This document shows positions 6,899 to 16,287 of a stretch of 64,000 bases of DNA, piece after piece. Within the stretch, counting starts at the first letter, position 1, and the number at the start of each line of letters is the position of its first letter. Both the position numbers and the translations under genes were made by a program. A model generated the notes under the pieces. That model was not told the origin of the DNA and made no database searches. It was given only the letters and a program-made list of their open reading frames with translations. The stretch covers positions 44,263-108,262 of the forward strand of contig NZ_WNKS01000015.1 in the NCBI RefSeq assembly GCF_009720655.1. The letters run 5' to 3'. This DNA comes from Rhodoblastus acidophilus. GTDB lineage: Bacteria > Pseudomonadota > Alphaproteobacteria > Rhizobiales > Beijerinckiaceae.

Positions 6899-9232
6899 TT
6901 AGAAGCCGAGGGGGACGGCGCGCCGGCTGGGGAAGCCGGGCTGGCGCGGGGCGGAAGCACGCGGCGGCCACGCCAGCGCGCTCCACGGAATGGGATCGAG
7001 CGACAGCAGCGGGCTATAGCCGGGATCCGCGACCAGCGCCTCGCCCCAGGCGGCGCGCAGGTTGCGCAACTCGCGCTGCATCCGCTTCGCCTTGTCCGGC
7101 GCCTCGTCCCGCCCGCGCGACGCGGACTCGCGGTGCAGCAGGCGCGCGTGCGGCGTCTGCACCACCCGCAGCCCCTGCGCGCGCAATTTCAGGCAATAAT
7201 CGACATCGTTGAAATTGACCGGAAAGTTCAGCGCGTCAAACCCGCCGGCGGCGTCGAACAGCCGTTTTTCCGTCAGCAGGCAGGCCGCGGTCGCCGCGCT
7301 GCATTCGTGGGCGGCGAGCAGCAGATCAGCATAGCCGGGATCCCCGTCGATGCGGTCGTTGAAGGCGTGCGCCGCCGCCAGACGCGGTCCAAGCGTGACG
7401 CCGCCGTGCTGCACCACCCCGCTCGGCCACAGCAGATGCGCGCCGACCGCGCCGACATCGGGCTCGATCATGCGGCCGAGCATTTCCTCCAGCCAGCCCT
7501 TGTGCAACGCCTCGATGTCGTTGTTGAGCAGCAGCAGGTATTGGCCGGTGGCCACGGCGGCGCCGGCGTTGATGATGCGGGAGAAATTGAAGGCGCCGCC
7601 GACGCGGAAGACGCGCAGGCCCCGCGCCGAAAGCTCCTCGAAATAGGTCAAGGTTTCGGGCGCGCTCGACTCGTTGTCGAGCACGATGATTTCGTGGGCG
7701 CCGAGGTCGGCCGTGGCGAACAGCGAGTCGATGCAGGGTTTCAGCAGATCGACGCGGTCGCGGGTGGGAATGAGGATCGACACCTTTCCGGACGCCGGCA
7801 GGCGCGTCAGCCGCAGGCGGGGGAAGGCAAAGCCGGCGGCGGCGTCGATGCGCGCCGGCGCGTGGCGGGCGTCGAAATGGCTCTTCACCGCCCGCATCAG
7901 CGCCGGCGTCAGGGCGCGGGCGTCGAAGCGGGGCAGGCGCGCGAGAAAACCGGGGACATGGACCGGCATGGCGTCGAGGGGCGCGGACTGGCGCGGACCG
8001 CGCGTGCGGCGCCGGTCGAAGGCGAAGGTGCAGATGCGAAACAGCGAGTCCGCCCCCGCCTGCAAGGCGGCGCGCAAAAAATCGCGGCGGGCGGCGAAGA
8101 ACAGCGCGCCCGCGCCCTGTTCGAGCAGCCGTTCATAGTCGAAGGCGCCGTGCGCCACCGCCCATTCCGAGCCATCGGCGCCCGTCAGGCTGAAATCCGC
8201 ATAGGCCCAGGGGGCTGAAGGGAATTTGTCCAGCGCCTCGGCCAGCAGGCTGAGCGCGCCGGGTTCAAAAACGGTTCCGCCGAGGGCGAAGACGATGGCG
8301 TCGCAGGCGCTGGCGTCCTGGTCGAGGAACTGGGTGAGGCTGGCGATGTCGAAGCGGGCGGCTTCGCGCGTGTCCAGCACGGCGGCGAGCCAGTCGCAGC
8401 CTTGCTGCGCCTCCAGCGTCGCCAGGCTGTCCTGCGCGTCGGTCTCGCCGATCAGGACCACCGCGACCGGGGCCTCCCTGGCGGGGCGCGGCGGCGGCGC
8501 GAACCGCTCTTTCCACGCGCCGATCGCGGAGAAGGGCAGGGCCTGCGGCATGACCTCGTCGAAAAATTCGGCGCGCAGGCGCTGCGACTCCAGGTCGGCG
8601 CCGTCGCGGATGAAGCGGGCGAGGCCATCGGCGAAGGCGACGAAGAACACCGGGCTGCCCAAAAGCTCCTGGCCGCTGTCGTCGATCACCTGCGCCTGAT
8701 GGGCGCGGCCGTCGGCGAATGTTTCCGGCAGGAACAGGTCGAAGGCGCGACGCGGACGCGGCGCGGCGCCGTCGTCGAGATGCGCCCAGCTTCCGGCGCG
8801 CGCCTGCGCGACCACCTTGCCGTCCACCAAGGCGCGGACAAAGCCGTCGCTGACGCCTTCGGCCAGCCAGCCATTGAGGCGAAGTCCGCCGAGCCAGCGC
8901 GCCTCGCCGCGGGGCCCAGGTTTGTCGGCGGCGGCGAGCGGCGCGTCCAGGCGGGCCAGCGCGACGTCGGTGTTGGCGAGCCGCAACTCCAGGTTCTTCG
9001 CTTGCGCCAGCGCGCCCGGCGGCGGCGTGAACACAAACCCGTGGCAACCATCGCCCTGGCCGTCGCGCGCGAGGTCGGGATCAAAAAATTCCGCGCGGGC
9101 GAGACCCGCCGGGCGCCCGTCCAGCAGCAATTCCACCACCAGCCGCCGAAACGGGTTTTCGCGGTCGAAGGCGTGGCCGGCGACCTGCGGACCGGACAGG
9201 AAAAGAGTCGCCGTGATGGTGTGTTCGCTCAT
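6899..9232 (-). CDS. Large family 2 glycosyltransferase
   Basis: The protein has 777 residues. The first 440 or so are of unclear nature, starting with a beta-rich segment. A GT2 (GT-A fold) domain follows from about 478: VSILIPTRDRVDLLKPCIDS, the metal-binding LLLNNDIE near 570, and the acceptor-side FNDVDYCLKLRAQG near 680. This arrangement is seen in rhamnosyl/O-antigen-type glycosyltransferases. It is the last gene of a four-gene operon; its ATG overlaps the stop of the upstream gene (ATGA). It probably adds a sugar to a surface glycan or glycoprotein in the cytoplasm. Donor and acceptor are unknown. Confidence 0.85.
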   Translation of the reverse strand: MSEHTITATLFLSGPQVAGHAFDRENPFRRLVVELLLDGRPAGLARAEFFDPDLARDGQGDGCHGFVFTPPPGALAQAKNLELRLANTDVALARLDAPLAAADKPGPRGEARWLGGLRLNGWLAEGVSDGFVRALVDGKVVAQARAGSWAHLDDGAAPRPRRAFDLFLPETFADGRAHQAQVIDDSGQELLGSPVFFVAFADGLARFIRDGADLESQRLRAEFFDEVMPQALPFSAIGAWKERFAPPPRPAREAPVAVVLIGETDAQDSLATLEAQQGCDWLAAVLDTREAARFDIASLTQFLDQDASACDAIVFALGGTVFEPGALSLLAEALDKFPSAPWAYADFSLTGADGSEWAVAHGAFDYERLLEQGAGALFFAARRDFLRAALQAGADSLFRICTFAFDRRRTRGPRQSAPLDAMPVHVPGFLARLPRFDARALTPALMRAVKSHFDARHAPARIDAAAGFAFPRLRLTRLPASGKVSILIPTRDRVDLLKPCIDSLFATADLGAHEIIVLDNESSAPETLTYFEELSARGLRVFRVGGAFNFSRIINAGAAVATGQYLLLLNNDIEALHKGWLEEMLGRMIEPDVGAVGAHLLWPSGVVQHGGVTLGPRLAAAHAFNDRIDGDPGYADLLLAAHECSAATAACLLTEKRLFDAAGGFDALNFPVNFNDVDYCLKLRAQGLRVVQTPHARLLHRESASRGRDEAPDKAKRMQRELRNLRAAWGEALVADPGYSPLLSLDPIPWSALAWPPRASAPRQPGFPSRRAVPLGF

Positions 9233-11760
9233 GCGCCTTGGTCTCTCGGGGCGTCGCTCAAGTCAAATGCGCGGCGGGCCGCCAGCCAGTCCACGATGAT
9301 CTCGGCCGTCTTGCGGTCGCACAGGCGCGGATCGAGCGCCAGCTCCCCGGCGCCGAACGGCAGCGCGCCCGAGGACCAGTCGAATCCGGCGCGCGGCAGG
9401 CCGCAGACCGCCGCCAGCGCATCGAGCCGTCCGCAATACGCGCGCGAGCCGGACATGAGTTCGGTGAGGCCGAAAGCCTGGACCAGAGGGGCGAGGTCCT
9501 CGCCCTCCACGGAGCCGGAAACCACCACATTCCCCGGCGCCATCACGGCGAAATCGTCGAGGCAGGCGCCAAGCACGACGATTTCGGCGGGATCGCCGCG
9601 CCGGCGCAACGCACGGGCCAGCGCGACGACGAGCGCGTCGGCCTCGGCGCTGGGCTGCGGCGACAGCACGCCGAGCACGCGCCCGCCGGGAGCGGCTGAA
9701 ATGGCGTGCGAAAAATCCGGCGGCGGCAGGAGGCGCGCCTGCGGAAACAGACGTTCCGCCACATGGGCGCTCATGCGGTCGAGCGGTCGCAACGCCGCGC
9801 TGATGTTGGCGGCGAACCGCCAGGCCCGCAGCCGCGCCGCCATCGCCTCGGAGGCGGTGAAGGCGCTGGCGCAGGACGGGCATGGTCTTGGGCCCTCCGG
9901 CTGCGCGCAGGTTTCAGGCCGGGGCGGCGGGGAAAAAAGTTCGATTCCCGCGATCGCCAGTTCGACGTCGCCCAGCGCGGGGAGCATTTCGACCAGGGTT
10001 TTTGGCAGCGTGGTGGAAAAGAACAGGGTGACTCCCGACAGGCGCAGTCGAAAAAACCATTTGCCCAGCGCATCGAATCCCAAGGGCGCGCTCAGGTCGA
10101 ACTCCAGCGACTGCGGCGCGCAGCCTTCCGGCGCCCGCAGCCGCGCCTTTTGTTCGATGGGGTCGTAGAGGCAGAGCAGGGGCGCGGGCGCCTCGCCGTC
10201 GGTTTCCAATGCGCGCGCAAGACCCTGCGCCTCCAGCGCGCTGGCGCCCAGCGCCGCGACGATGAGACGGAACGGCCGGCGCGGCGGGTCCAGTCTTTCG
10301 ATCGCGGCCCGCGCCGGGCGCAGCGGATCGGCGCGCAAGAAGGCGGCGCATTCCGCCTCGTGATGCGGAAAACGGTCTTCGAGCAGGTTCATGTTGCGCA
10401 TCACCAGCCCGCGCTTTTCGGCGCCGAACGACAGCGAACCGGCATGGCCGACATAAACGCCCGCGGCGCAGACGGTTCGAAAACCGCGTTCGCGGGCTTT
10501 CAGGCAGAATTCCACGTCCTCGTAATAGCCGCGACCATAAATTTCCGGCAGCGGTCCCGTCGCGTCGAGACAGGCGCGGGTGATGTAAAGACAGAAGCCG
10601 ATGCCGTTGGGCAGGTCGATCAGCAGGTCGCCGTTCGCCCGCTGCGCCAGGGCGTCGAGACGCGCGATCTCGTCCTCGTCCGGCAGCGGGCTGGCGGCGT
10701 TGGCGACGGGAAAGCTGCAGGTCTCGCCATTGTTGGACAGCGGCGTCAACGCGCCGACGTCGGGCGCCGCGCGCGCCAGCTCCGCCAGGCGCGCGAAAAC
10801 GCCGCGCGGCGGCAGGGCGTCGGCGTTGAGCAAGATCACGTCGCCGCCCAGGCACAGTTTGAGCGCGCGATTGACGGAGGCGGCGAAGCCGAGGTTTTTC
10901 GGGTTGCGGATCAGCTCCAGCCGTCCCGAGGCCGCGATCACGTCGAGCCAGCCGCGCAGCGCCGCATTCGGGCTGGCGTCGTCGATGACGACGAGCCGCA
11001 TGTCGTCGTCAAGTTGCGCCATCGCCGCGTTCAGGCAAGCGCGGGTCGCCGCCAGATCCTCGTAGACGGGAACGACGATCCACAGTTTCGCTGTCTGGGG
11101 CGCGCGCGGGAGCGGCGGCGGCTCAGGCGGCGGCGACCAGGAGGCGATCTCACGGTCGCCGTTCATCAGGCGGACGCCGCGCAGGCCGGCGGGGTCGAGC
11201 GTCAGGTTCGCCGCGTCGAGGCCCTCCTGGCGCAAGACATGCTGCGGGTCCGCCGCCAGGAGGCGCGAAACGGTTTTTTCGCGCAGCTCGACGACATCGG
11301 GGGGATGGCCCGCGCGAAAAACCGCCCAGCCCGCCAGACGCGCGCCGACCGGGCGCAGCAGCAACAAGGCCTCCACGCCGCCCGCGAACATTTCCGCGAC
11401 CGCGCGTCGCAACAGGTCGGGGTCGGCGGCGGGATCGTCGATCAGCGCGCGCGCCGCCGCCTGCTTCTCCAGCCGGCCGCCCCATTGCAGCACGAATCGC
11501 AGCACGGTGCGCTGGGTCGGGTCGAGGTCGAGGGCGCGGGCGAGATCGGCGGCGGCGCGGTCATCGAGGCCGGCGCCGCGCGCCGCTTCGGAGCGCAGCA
11601 GGAAATCCAGCGCGGTCGCCCGGGTGACGCGGCACAGGCGGTCGGCGAAGCGGAAGGCGCCGACGTGGTCGCCTCGCCGCAGATGCTCGGCCGCCCGCAT
11701 GGCCAGGGCTTCGCCATGGCGCGCGGGGTCATGGAAGGAAGGAGGCGCCGCCGCGCTCAC
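9229..11760 (-). CDS. Multidomain family 2 glycosyltransferase
   Basis: The protein has 843 residues with a GTG start that overlaps the methyltransferase stop (GTGA). The first 200 residues contain TPR-like helical repeats (AAEHLRRGDHVGAFRFADRL ... AAADLARALDLDPTQRTVL). A GT2 domain follows at about 225-470, with LWIVVPVYEDLAATRACLNA, LVVIDDASPN, ILLNADALPP and YYEDVEFCLKARERG. The C-terminal 350 residues look like a second, divergent glycosyltransferase half (GT-B-like), less certain. TPR segments in such enzymes are thought to bind the protein or glycan acceptor. It sits in the glycosylation operon. Confidence 0.85.
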   Translation of the reverse strand: MSAAAPPSFHDPARHGEALAMRAAEHLRRGDHVGAFRFADRLCRVTRATALDFLLRSEAARGAGLDDRAAADLARALDLDPTQRTVLRFVLQWGGRLEKQAAARALIDDPAADPDLLRRAVAEMFAGGVEALLLLRPVGARLAGWAVFRAGHPPDVVELREKTVSRLLAADPQHVLRQEGLDAANLTLDPAGLRGVRLMNGDREIASWSPPPEPPPLPRAPQTAKLWIVVPVYEDLAATRACLNAAMAQLDDDMRLVVIDDASPNAALRGWLDVIAASGRLELIRNPKNLGFAASVNRALKLCLGGDVILLNADALPPRGVFARLAELARAAPDVGALTPLSNNGETCSFPVANAASPLPDEDEIARLDALAQRANGDLLIDLPNGIGFCLYITRACLDATGPLPEIYGRGYYEDVEFCLKARERGFRTVCAAGVYVGHAGSLSFGAEKRGLVMRNMNLLEDRFPHHEAECAAFLRADPLRPARAAIERLDPPRRPFRLIVAALGASALEAQGLARALETDGEAPAPLLCLYDPIEQKARLRAPEGCAPQSLEFDLSAPLGFDALGKWFFRLRLSGVTLFFSTTLPKTLVEMLPALGDVELAIAGIELFSPPPRPETCAQPEGPRPCPSCASAFTASEAMAARLRAWRFAANISAALRPLDRMSAHVAERLFPQARLLPPPDFSHAISAAPGGRVLGVLSPQPSAEADALVVALARALRRRGDPAEIVVLGACLDDFAVMAPGNVVVSGSVEGEDLAPLVQAFGLTELMSGSRAYCGRLDALAAVCGLPRAGFDWSSGALPFGAGELALDPRLCDRKTAEIIVDWLAARRAFDLSDAPRDQGA

Positions 11761-12548
11761 GCCGGGCCGGGCTGCGTCGCCGTCCGGGCCGCGGATTCGT
11801 CAGCCGGTCGAGGCGCGACTTGAGCCGCCGCTTGGGCTCCCGTTTGCGGCGCCACTTGGGCCGCCGCCTGGGCCCCCGCTTGCGGCGCCACTTGGGCGGC
11901 CGCCTGCTCCTTCGCCACCTTGTCCAGTGTCAGCAGCGGTTCGAGCACGGAGCCGGTGAACAATTTCTTCAGCGCGTCCCAGGATGTTTCCGGCGTGAGC
12001 AGCAGGCCCCAGATGTCGAAGAACTTACCCTCGATCACCCGGACTTCGGAAAAGCCGGCGTTCATCGCCACCCGGCCCAGCCGCTGCGCGGTGAAGCCGG
12101 TGTGATGGGCCATATAGGTCGCGCCATTGGCGATGAACTCGCTATGACCATAGAGCATGTCGATGGGGCGAATCGCGCCCGCCGGGGATTCGTAGGCGAT
12201 CGCTTCGGCGCCCTCGGCGAGGATGAAGCGGGCGATGGCGACCAGGCTCGGGCAGGTGACGATGGCGAAGCCGCCCGGCTTGAGCACCCGGCGGAATTCG
12301 CGGAAGGCCGGGATCACCTCGTGCGCGTGGAGGTGCTCGATCGCATGGGAGGAATAGATCACATCGACCATGGCGTCGCCGACGAGCGCGCGCATGTCAA
12401 CGATCGAGCCGACGATATCGGGTTCGTTGGCGGGAAAAATGTCGAGACGGACCTCCGACCACTCCTGTTCATTGAACATGGGGGGAATGCGCCCGGCCGA
12501 GCGGGAGCCCGAGCCGGCGTTCAGGATGATCTTCTTGTGTTCGGTCAT
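11757..12548 (-). CDS. SAM-dependent methyltransferase with alanine/glutamine-rich repeat tail
   Basis: The protein has 263 residues. Residues 7-190 form a class I methyltransferase: the glycine-rich SAM loop is LNAGSGSRSAG, the acidic strand LDIFPANEPDIVGSIVDM, then VIYSSHAIEHLHAHEV and FREFRRVLKPGGFAIVTCPS, as in the type 11 family found in glycan clusters. The last 45 residues hold three near-identical units of about 12 residues (AQAAAQVAPQ-type), low-complexity and probably disordered. The start overlaps the GT4 stop by 4 bp. It may methylate a sugar on the surface glycan; the substrate is inference. Confidence 0.85.
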   Translation of the reverse strand: MTEHKKIILNAGSGSRSAGRIPPMFNEQEWSEVRLDIFPANEPDIVGSIVDMRALVGDAMVDVIYSSHAIEHLHAHEVIPAFREFRRVLKPGGFAIVTCPSLVAIARFILAEGAEAIAYESPAGAIRPIDMLYGHSEFIANGATYMAHHTGFTAQRLGRVAMNAGFSEVRVIEGKFFDIWGLLLTPETSWDALKKLFTGSVLEPLLTLDKVAKEQAAAQVAPQAGAQAAAQVAPQTGAQAAAQVAPRPADESAARTATQPGPA

Positions 12549-13870
12549 TCGACGTCCTCTGCCGCTGGGGTGGCGTCCAAGGCGCCGCGGCTGCGCCGAA
12601 CGATGAAGGCTGGCCTGTCCGGCGCCGCGACGGGCTCGGGAACGAGGGGGGCCGAAGCCGGCTCGAGGCCGAGAATCCGCCGGACCTCGCGGAGGCAGTC
12701 CTTGCGGTCGTAGCGCGAAAGCGCCGTTTTGCGCGCGGCGGCGCCCAGGGCGGCGTGGTCGCCTGGATTGGCGAGGACGCGCGTCACCTTCTCGGCCAGC
12801 GCCGCGGGATCGTGAAACGGCGTCAGCAGTCCGTCGACGCCGTCGGTGATGGCTTCCCGCACCGGCGCCGTGTCGGAGCCGATGATGACGCAGCCAAGCG
12901 CCATGGCCTCGACCATCGACCAGGACAGGACGAAGGGAAAGGTGAGATAGACGTGGACCGTCGTGGTCTGCAGCAACTGGACGAAACGGTCGTAGGGTTG
13001 CGGCGGCAGGAAGTGCACGCGCGACAGGTCGAGCCGGTCGGCCACCTCGTCGATATAGATCGACTTCCAGCTCTTGCCCTGCTCGGGCGCCGCTCCATAC
13101 GACACGTCGTCGCCGCCGACGAGGACGACCTGCGCGTTGGGCCGCGCGGCGAGGATGGCGGGCAGCGCGCGCATGAAAATATGGTAGCCGCGCATGGGTT
13201 CGAGATTGCGAGCGATGAAGGTGACGATCTCGTCGCCGCGATAGAGCACCCGGCCGCCCGGCAGTTCGAACCGGGCATTCGGGTCGGGCGCCAGACGCTC
13301 GCCGTCGACGCCCTCGTGCACGACATGAATCTTCGAATGAAATTCCCGCGGATAGGTCTGCTTCTGCCATTGCGTCGGCGAAAGGCCGAGATCGGCGTCC
13401 ACCAGCGACAGCAGGGTCGCCGCGTTCTTGCAATGCAGCGTAATCAGGCCGTCGACGCCGAACTGGGGATCTTCGGGATCGAAATGGACGTCCTGGCCCT
13501 CCGGGCGATAATAGAATTCGCAGTAGATCGCGATTTTCGCTTCGGGAAAGCACGCGCGCAGCGGCAGGGTTTCGCCCCAGCCGCAATGGCCGACGATCAG
13601 GTCGGGAACAAAACCGCTGGCGCGCAATTCGCTCAGCGCGAAGAGAACCTCGGTGGCGCGGCGTCCCTCGATGTCGAGGCGGCGTGCGAACGGGTGAGTC
13701 TGTCCGACATTGAAGAACGGCATCCGATAGCGCAGCAACTCCACGCCGGGGAGGTCCTGTGCGGTTTCGGAACCAATGGCGACGACGCGGTTGTCTGGAG
13801 ATTTCGCCAGTTCTCCCGCCAAACCGCGGAACTGGGCGGGAAAATTGTTATGGATAAATAAGATCTGCAT
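12545..13870 (-). CDS. Family 4 glycosyltransferase (GT-B)
   Basis: The protein has 441 residues. The N-terminal half begins MQILFIHNNFPAQFRGLA, a start characteristic of one GT4 subgroup. The C-terminal nucleotide-sugar domain shows NLEPMRGYHIFMRALPAILA, then VHVYLTFPFVLSWSMVEAMA with the family E-x7-E region, and GVDGLLTPFHDPAALAEKV. It transfers an activated sugar with retention of configuration. It is the first gene of the four-gene overlapping operon and follows the RTX-like gene after a strong terminator, so it probably has its own promoter in the 118 bp upstream. Donor sugar unknown. Confidence 0.88.
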   Translation of the reverse strand: MQILFIHNNFPAQFRGLAGELAKSPDNRVVAIGSETAQDLPGVELLRYRMPFFNVGQTHPFARRLDIEGRRATEVLFALSELRASGFVPDLIVGHCGWGETLPLRACFPEAKIAIYCEFYYRPEGQDVHFDPEDPQFGVDGLITLHCKNAATLLSLVDADLGLSPTQWQKQTYPREFHSKIHVVHEGVDGERLAPDPNARFELPGGRVLYRGDEIVTFIARNLEPMRGYHIFMRALPAILAARPNAQVVLVGGDDVSYGAAPEQGKSWKSIYIDEVADRLDLSRVHFLPPQPYDRFVQLLQTTTVHVYLTFPFVLSWSMVEAMALGCVIIGSDTAPVREAITDGVDGLLTPFHDPAALAEKVTRVLANPGDHAALGAAARKTALSRYDRKDCLREVRRILGLEPASAPLVPEPVAAPDRPAFIVRRSRGALDATPAAEDVE

Positions 13871-13984
13871 ACCGCTCTTCTCGCCAGGCCCGTGGGCGAC
13901 GGGCCTTGCAACCCTTGATCATGCAATTTCTGCGCGAAAGATAGCGCGCGCGCGGGCCAAGGTTAACCCCGGCCGAGCCAAAAG

Positions 13985-14014
13985 AAAACGCCGCGCGGAT
14001 CCCGCGCGGCGTCT
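13985..14014 (-). terminator. Rho-independent terminator after the RTX-like gene
   Basis: Perfect 11-bp GC-rich arms (13988-13998 and 14002-14012) surround an ATC loop. Read on the minus strand the hairpin is followed by TTTTCTTTTGG. It starts about 20 bp after the RTX-like stop codon and separates that gene from the glycosyltransferase operon. Confidence 0.8.
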
Positions 14015-14034
14015 TGTGTGTCGAACAGCGCCGA

Positions 14035-15342
14035 TCAGGTGTTGTTCTTGAAGGTGTTGAAGTCCGACAGGTCCGCCGCCTGGCCCCAGGTGAGATGAAC
14101 GTTCTGATCCACGGTGAGCGAATGATTGCCGAACGTGAACGTGGTCGTGCCATCGTTGTGGGTGACGCCGGTGATGGCTTTGCCCTGATCCACGATGTTG
14201 ACGGTCGTGCCCGTGCTTGTGCCAGCAAGCACCGTCGCGTTCGACTCGGAGCTCCAGTAGTTGACGGTATCGTTGCCCGCAGCGCCGAGAATGCTCGAGC
14301 TGCCGGTGTTGGTGAGGTTGACCACGTCGTCGGCGGAGCCGAGCTTGATGGTGTCGCTGCCCTCGCCGTTCCAGACGAACAGTTTTCCCGTGCCGCCTTC
14401 GATCGAGGCGTTGCCCATGCCCAGACCGATGTACATGTTGTTCTCGCCAGCGACGATGTTGGACATCGCTCCAGCGACCGTGGCGCCAACGACTTCCGTG
14501 ACGCCCGTGCCCGAATGCAGGGTGTCGCCGACGGCGACACCGTAGATGTCGGTGTGGGCGCCAGAGTAGATGGTGTCGCTGCCGGAGCCGGTGAAGATGG
14601 TGTTATTGCCGTCCGTCCAGTGTTGGCCGGTGCCGTCGTTGTTCCATCCGTAGATGACGTCGTTGCCGTTCCAGGTGTTGACCACATCGTTGCCGGAGGC
14701 GGTATAGAGCGTATCCGCCGAGGTCGACCACTGACCGCCGTTGAGGACTTGATTCGCGCCGTTGCCGGCGTGCACGGCGCTCAGGCCGCCGCCCCACAAC
14801 ACGTCCGAACCATTGCCGCCCCAAAGCGTGTTGGCGTAATGCGTCACCGAATCCGTTCCGCCGATGATCGTGGAATGGCCGGACGCGTTTTCGCCGGTGC
14901 CGCTGGCCACGAACGGTCCCTGGGCAAGGGTGATGGTCTCGCCTGCGCCGCTGCCCCACACGTTATCCAGCGCAGAACCCAGGTTGGCGATGGTCAGATT
15001 TTCCCCGTTGACGTTGGCGCCGGTCACGAAAAAGTTGCCGCCGGCGCTGTCCGTGACGTTGATCGTGGGCGTGCCAACCACAACCTCACCGTTGATGAGG
15101 TCGACCGACGGTTGCGCGTCGGCGATCAGCAATTGCCCGCTCGTGGTGAAATTGCTGAAGCCCACCGTCGAGGCGTCGAAAGTATGGGGAAGACCCTGGT
15201 CGACATAGGTCGTCAAGATCGTCCCCGACCCCAGATTGGCGACGTTCAAGGCCGCTTCAACCGCTGCCTGGGTTGACGCGCTCACGGTTCCGCCAAGTAG
15301 TGCTTCAAGAGATGATTTGTGGAGATTGTATGTAAAAGTCAC
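14035..15342 (-). CDS. RTX-like calcium-binding repeat protein, probably secreted or surface
   Basis: The protein has 435 residues, is rich in Gly, Asn, Thr and Asp, and contains no cysteine. From about residue 150 it carries many degenerate hemolysin-type nonapeptide units, for example GGNGSDVLWGGG, ASGNDVVNTWNGNDVIYGW, GSGSDTIYSGA and GEGSDTIKLGSADDVVNL, which form calcium-binding beta rolls in RTX proteins and in alphaproteobacterial S-layer proteins. There is no Sec signal peptide, which fits type I secretion, but no type I exporter genes are present here. It lies between an unknown protein and a glycosylation operon on the same strand, so it may be a surface protein modified by those enzymes; that link is inference. 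Confidence 0.75.
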   Translation of the reverse strand: MTFTYNLHKSSLEALLGGTVSASTQAAVEAALNVANLGSGTILTTYVDQGLPHTFDASTVGFSNFTTSGQLLIADAQPSVDLINGEVVVGTPTINVTDSAGGNFFVTGANVNGENLTIANLGSALDNVWGSGAGETITLAQGPFVASGTGENASGHSTIIGGTDSVTHYANTLWGGNGSDVLWGGGLSAVHAGNGANQVLNGGQWSTSADTLYTASGNDVVNTWNGNDVIYGWNNDGTGQHWTDGNNTIFTGSGSDTIYSGAHTDIYGVAVGDTLHSGTGVTEVVGATVAGAMSNIVAGENNMYIGLGMGNASIEGGTGKLFVWNGEGSDTIKLGSADDVVNLTNTGSSSILGAAGNDTVNYWSSESNATVLAGTSTGTTVNIVDQGKAITGVTHNDGTTTFTFGNHSLTVDQNVHLTWGQAADLSDFNTFKNNT

Positions 15343-15384
15343 AGCCGCCCCCGCCTGTTGTAATCAAAAGTCCGAAATTTCCGC

Positions 15385-16287
15385 TCAGGCGCTCGCCATG
15401 GCGCGGAAAACCTTCAACTTGGACTCGGACGGAGGATCCGCCAGAGTCCGCTCATTCGCCGCAGGATCCCCGAAGGAGGCCGCGACCAATCTCAATTGCA
15501 GCCCCACGAGCGGGTCCAGGCCCGCGGCGCCGACGATCTCAACTTCGCGCCCGCGGCGGTTGACCACGGGAGACCCGAGGAACAGACCGCTGGCGACGAT
15601 TTCAAAATTTCCCGCTGACGCCCCCGACAGGCGCATCCGCAACCCGGCCAGCGGCAACGCGCGCCGGCGTGTGCCGACGAAGCTTCCGGGGCCCGCCCAG
15701 TCCAGCCAGCGCGGCGGATTGGTGGCCAGAAGCGGTTGCAATTCGACAGAGACTCCGTCCGGCAGCGCGCCGCGCACTTCCAGCCCCTCGATGGGCGCCG
15801 GCGCGTCGGGGCCGGCGATCCAGGCTCCCATCGCGACCTCGATGTCGCCGCGCCGGGAGACATGCGCCAGAATGGTCGGCGGGGCTTGGATCGCAGGCGC
15901 GATGGACGCCTCGGCGGCAGAGGTCTTCTCGCCGCCCGCCAGGGGCTCCATGCGCAACGAAGCTTCAAGGGGGTCGCCGGGATTCTGGGCGACGATCTTG
16001 ACGATGAGGCTTCCGCTCTGTTCGGCGCGCACGATGGCGAAATCGCCAGGCGCCGAAAGAAACCCGGCAACGACGCCGGGAGGGGAAATGACCTCGATGA
16101 AAGGAGCGCTCGCCGAGGCCGGCCTCACGACGGCGAAAGGGGAGCTGCCGTTCGCGGCGCCGGTTGCGTAACGCAAAAGAAACAACCCACGGTTTACCGT
16201 GATCGCCGTTTCCTGCTCTTGCGTCACTTGCGCCAATACACCCTCCAGCCGCTTGAACGACCTCGAAATGGTTACCAACCACTTCAT
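15385..16287 (-). CDS. Unrecognised 300-residue protein upstream of the RTX-like gene
   Basis: I do not recognise this family. The protein is beta-rich, lacks cysteine, a signal peptide and membrane segments, and ends just 42 bp before the RTX-like start, so the two probably form an operon. It contains repeated short hydrophobic strands (PFIEVISPPGVVAGFLS, GSLIVKIVAQNPGDPLEA, GDIEVAMGAWIAGPDAPAPI), suggestive of a carbohydrate- or matrix-binding beta-sandwich. It could be a partner or accessory protein of the RTX-like product. The ATG at 16287 lies within a palindrome-rich promoter region. Existence is well supported by its long open frame and codon-position GC; function is unknown. Confidence 0.75.
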   Translation of the reverse strand: MKWLVTISRSFKRLEGVLAQVTQEQETAITVNRGLFLLRYATGAANGSSPFAVVRPASASAPFIEVISPPGVVAGFLSAPGDFAIVRAEQSGSLIVKIVAQNPGDPLEASLRMEPLAGGEKTSAAEASIAPAIQAPPTILAHVSRRGDIEVAMGAWIAGPDAPAPIEGLEVRGALPDGVSVELQPLLATNPPRWLDWAGPGSFVGTRRRALPLAGLRMRLSGASAGNFEIVASGLFLGSPVVNRRGREVEIVGAAGLDPLVGLQLRLVAASFGDPAANERTLADPPSESKLKVFRAMASA

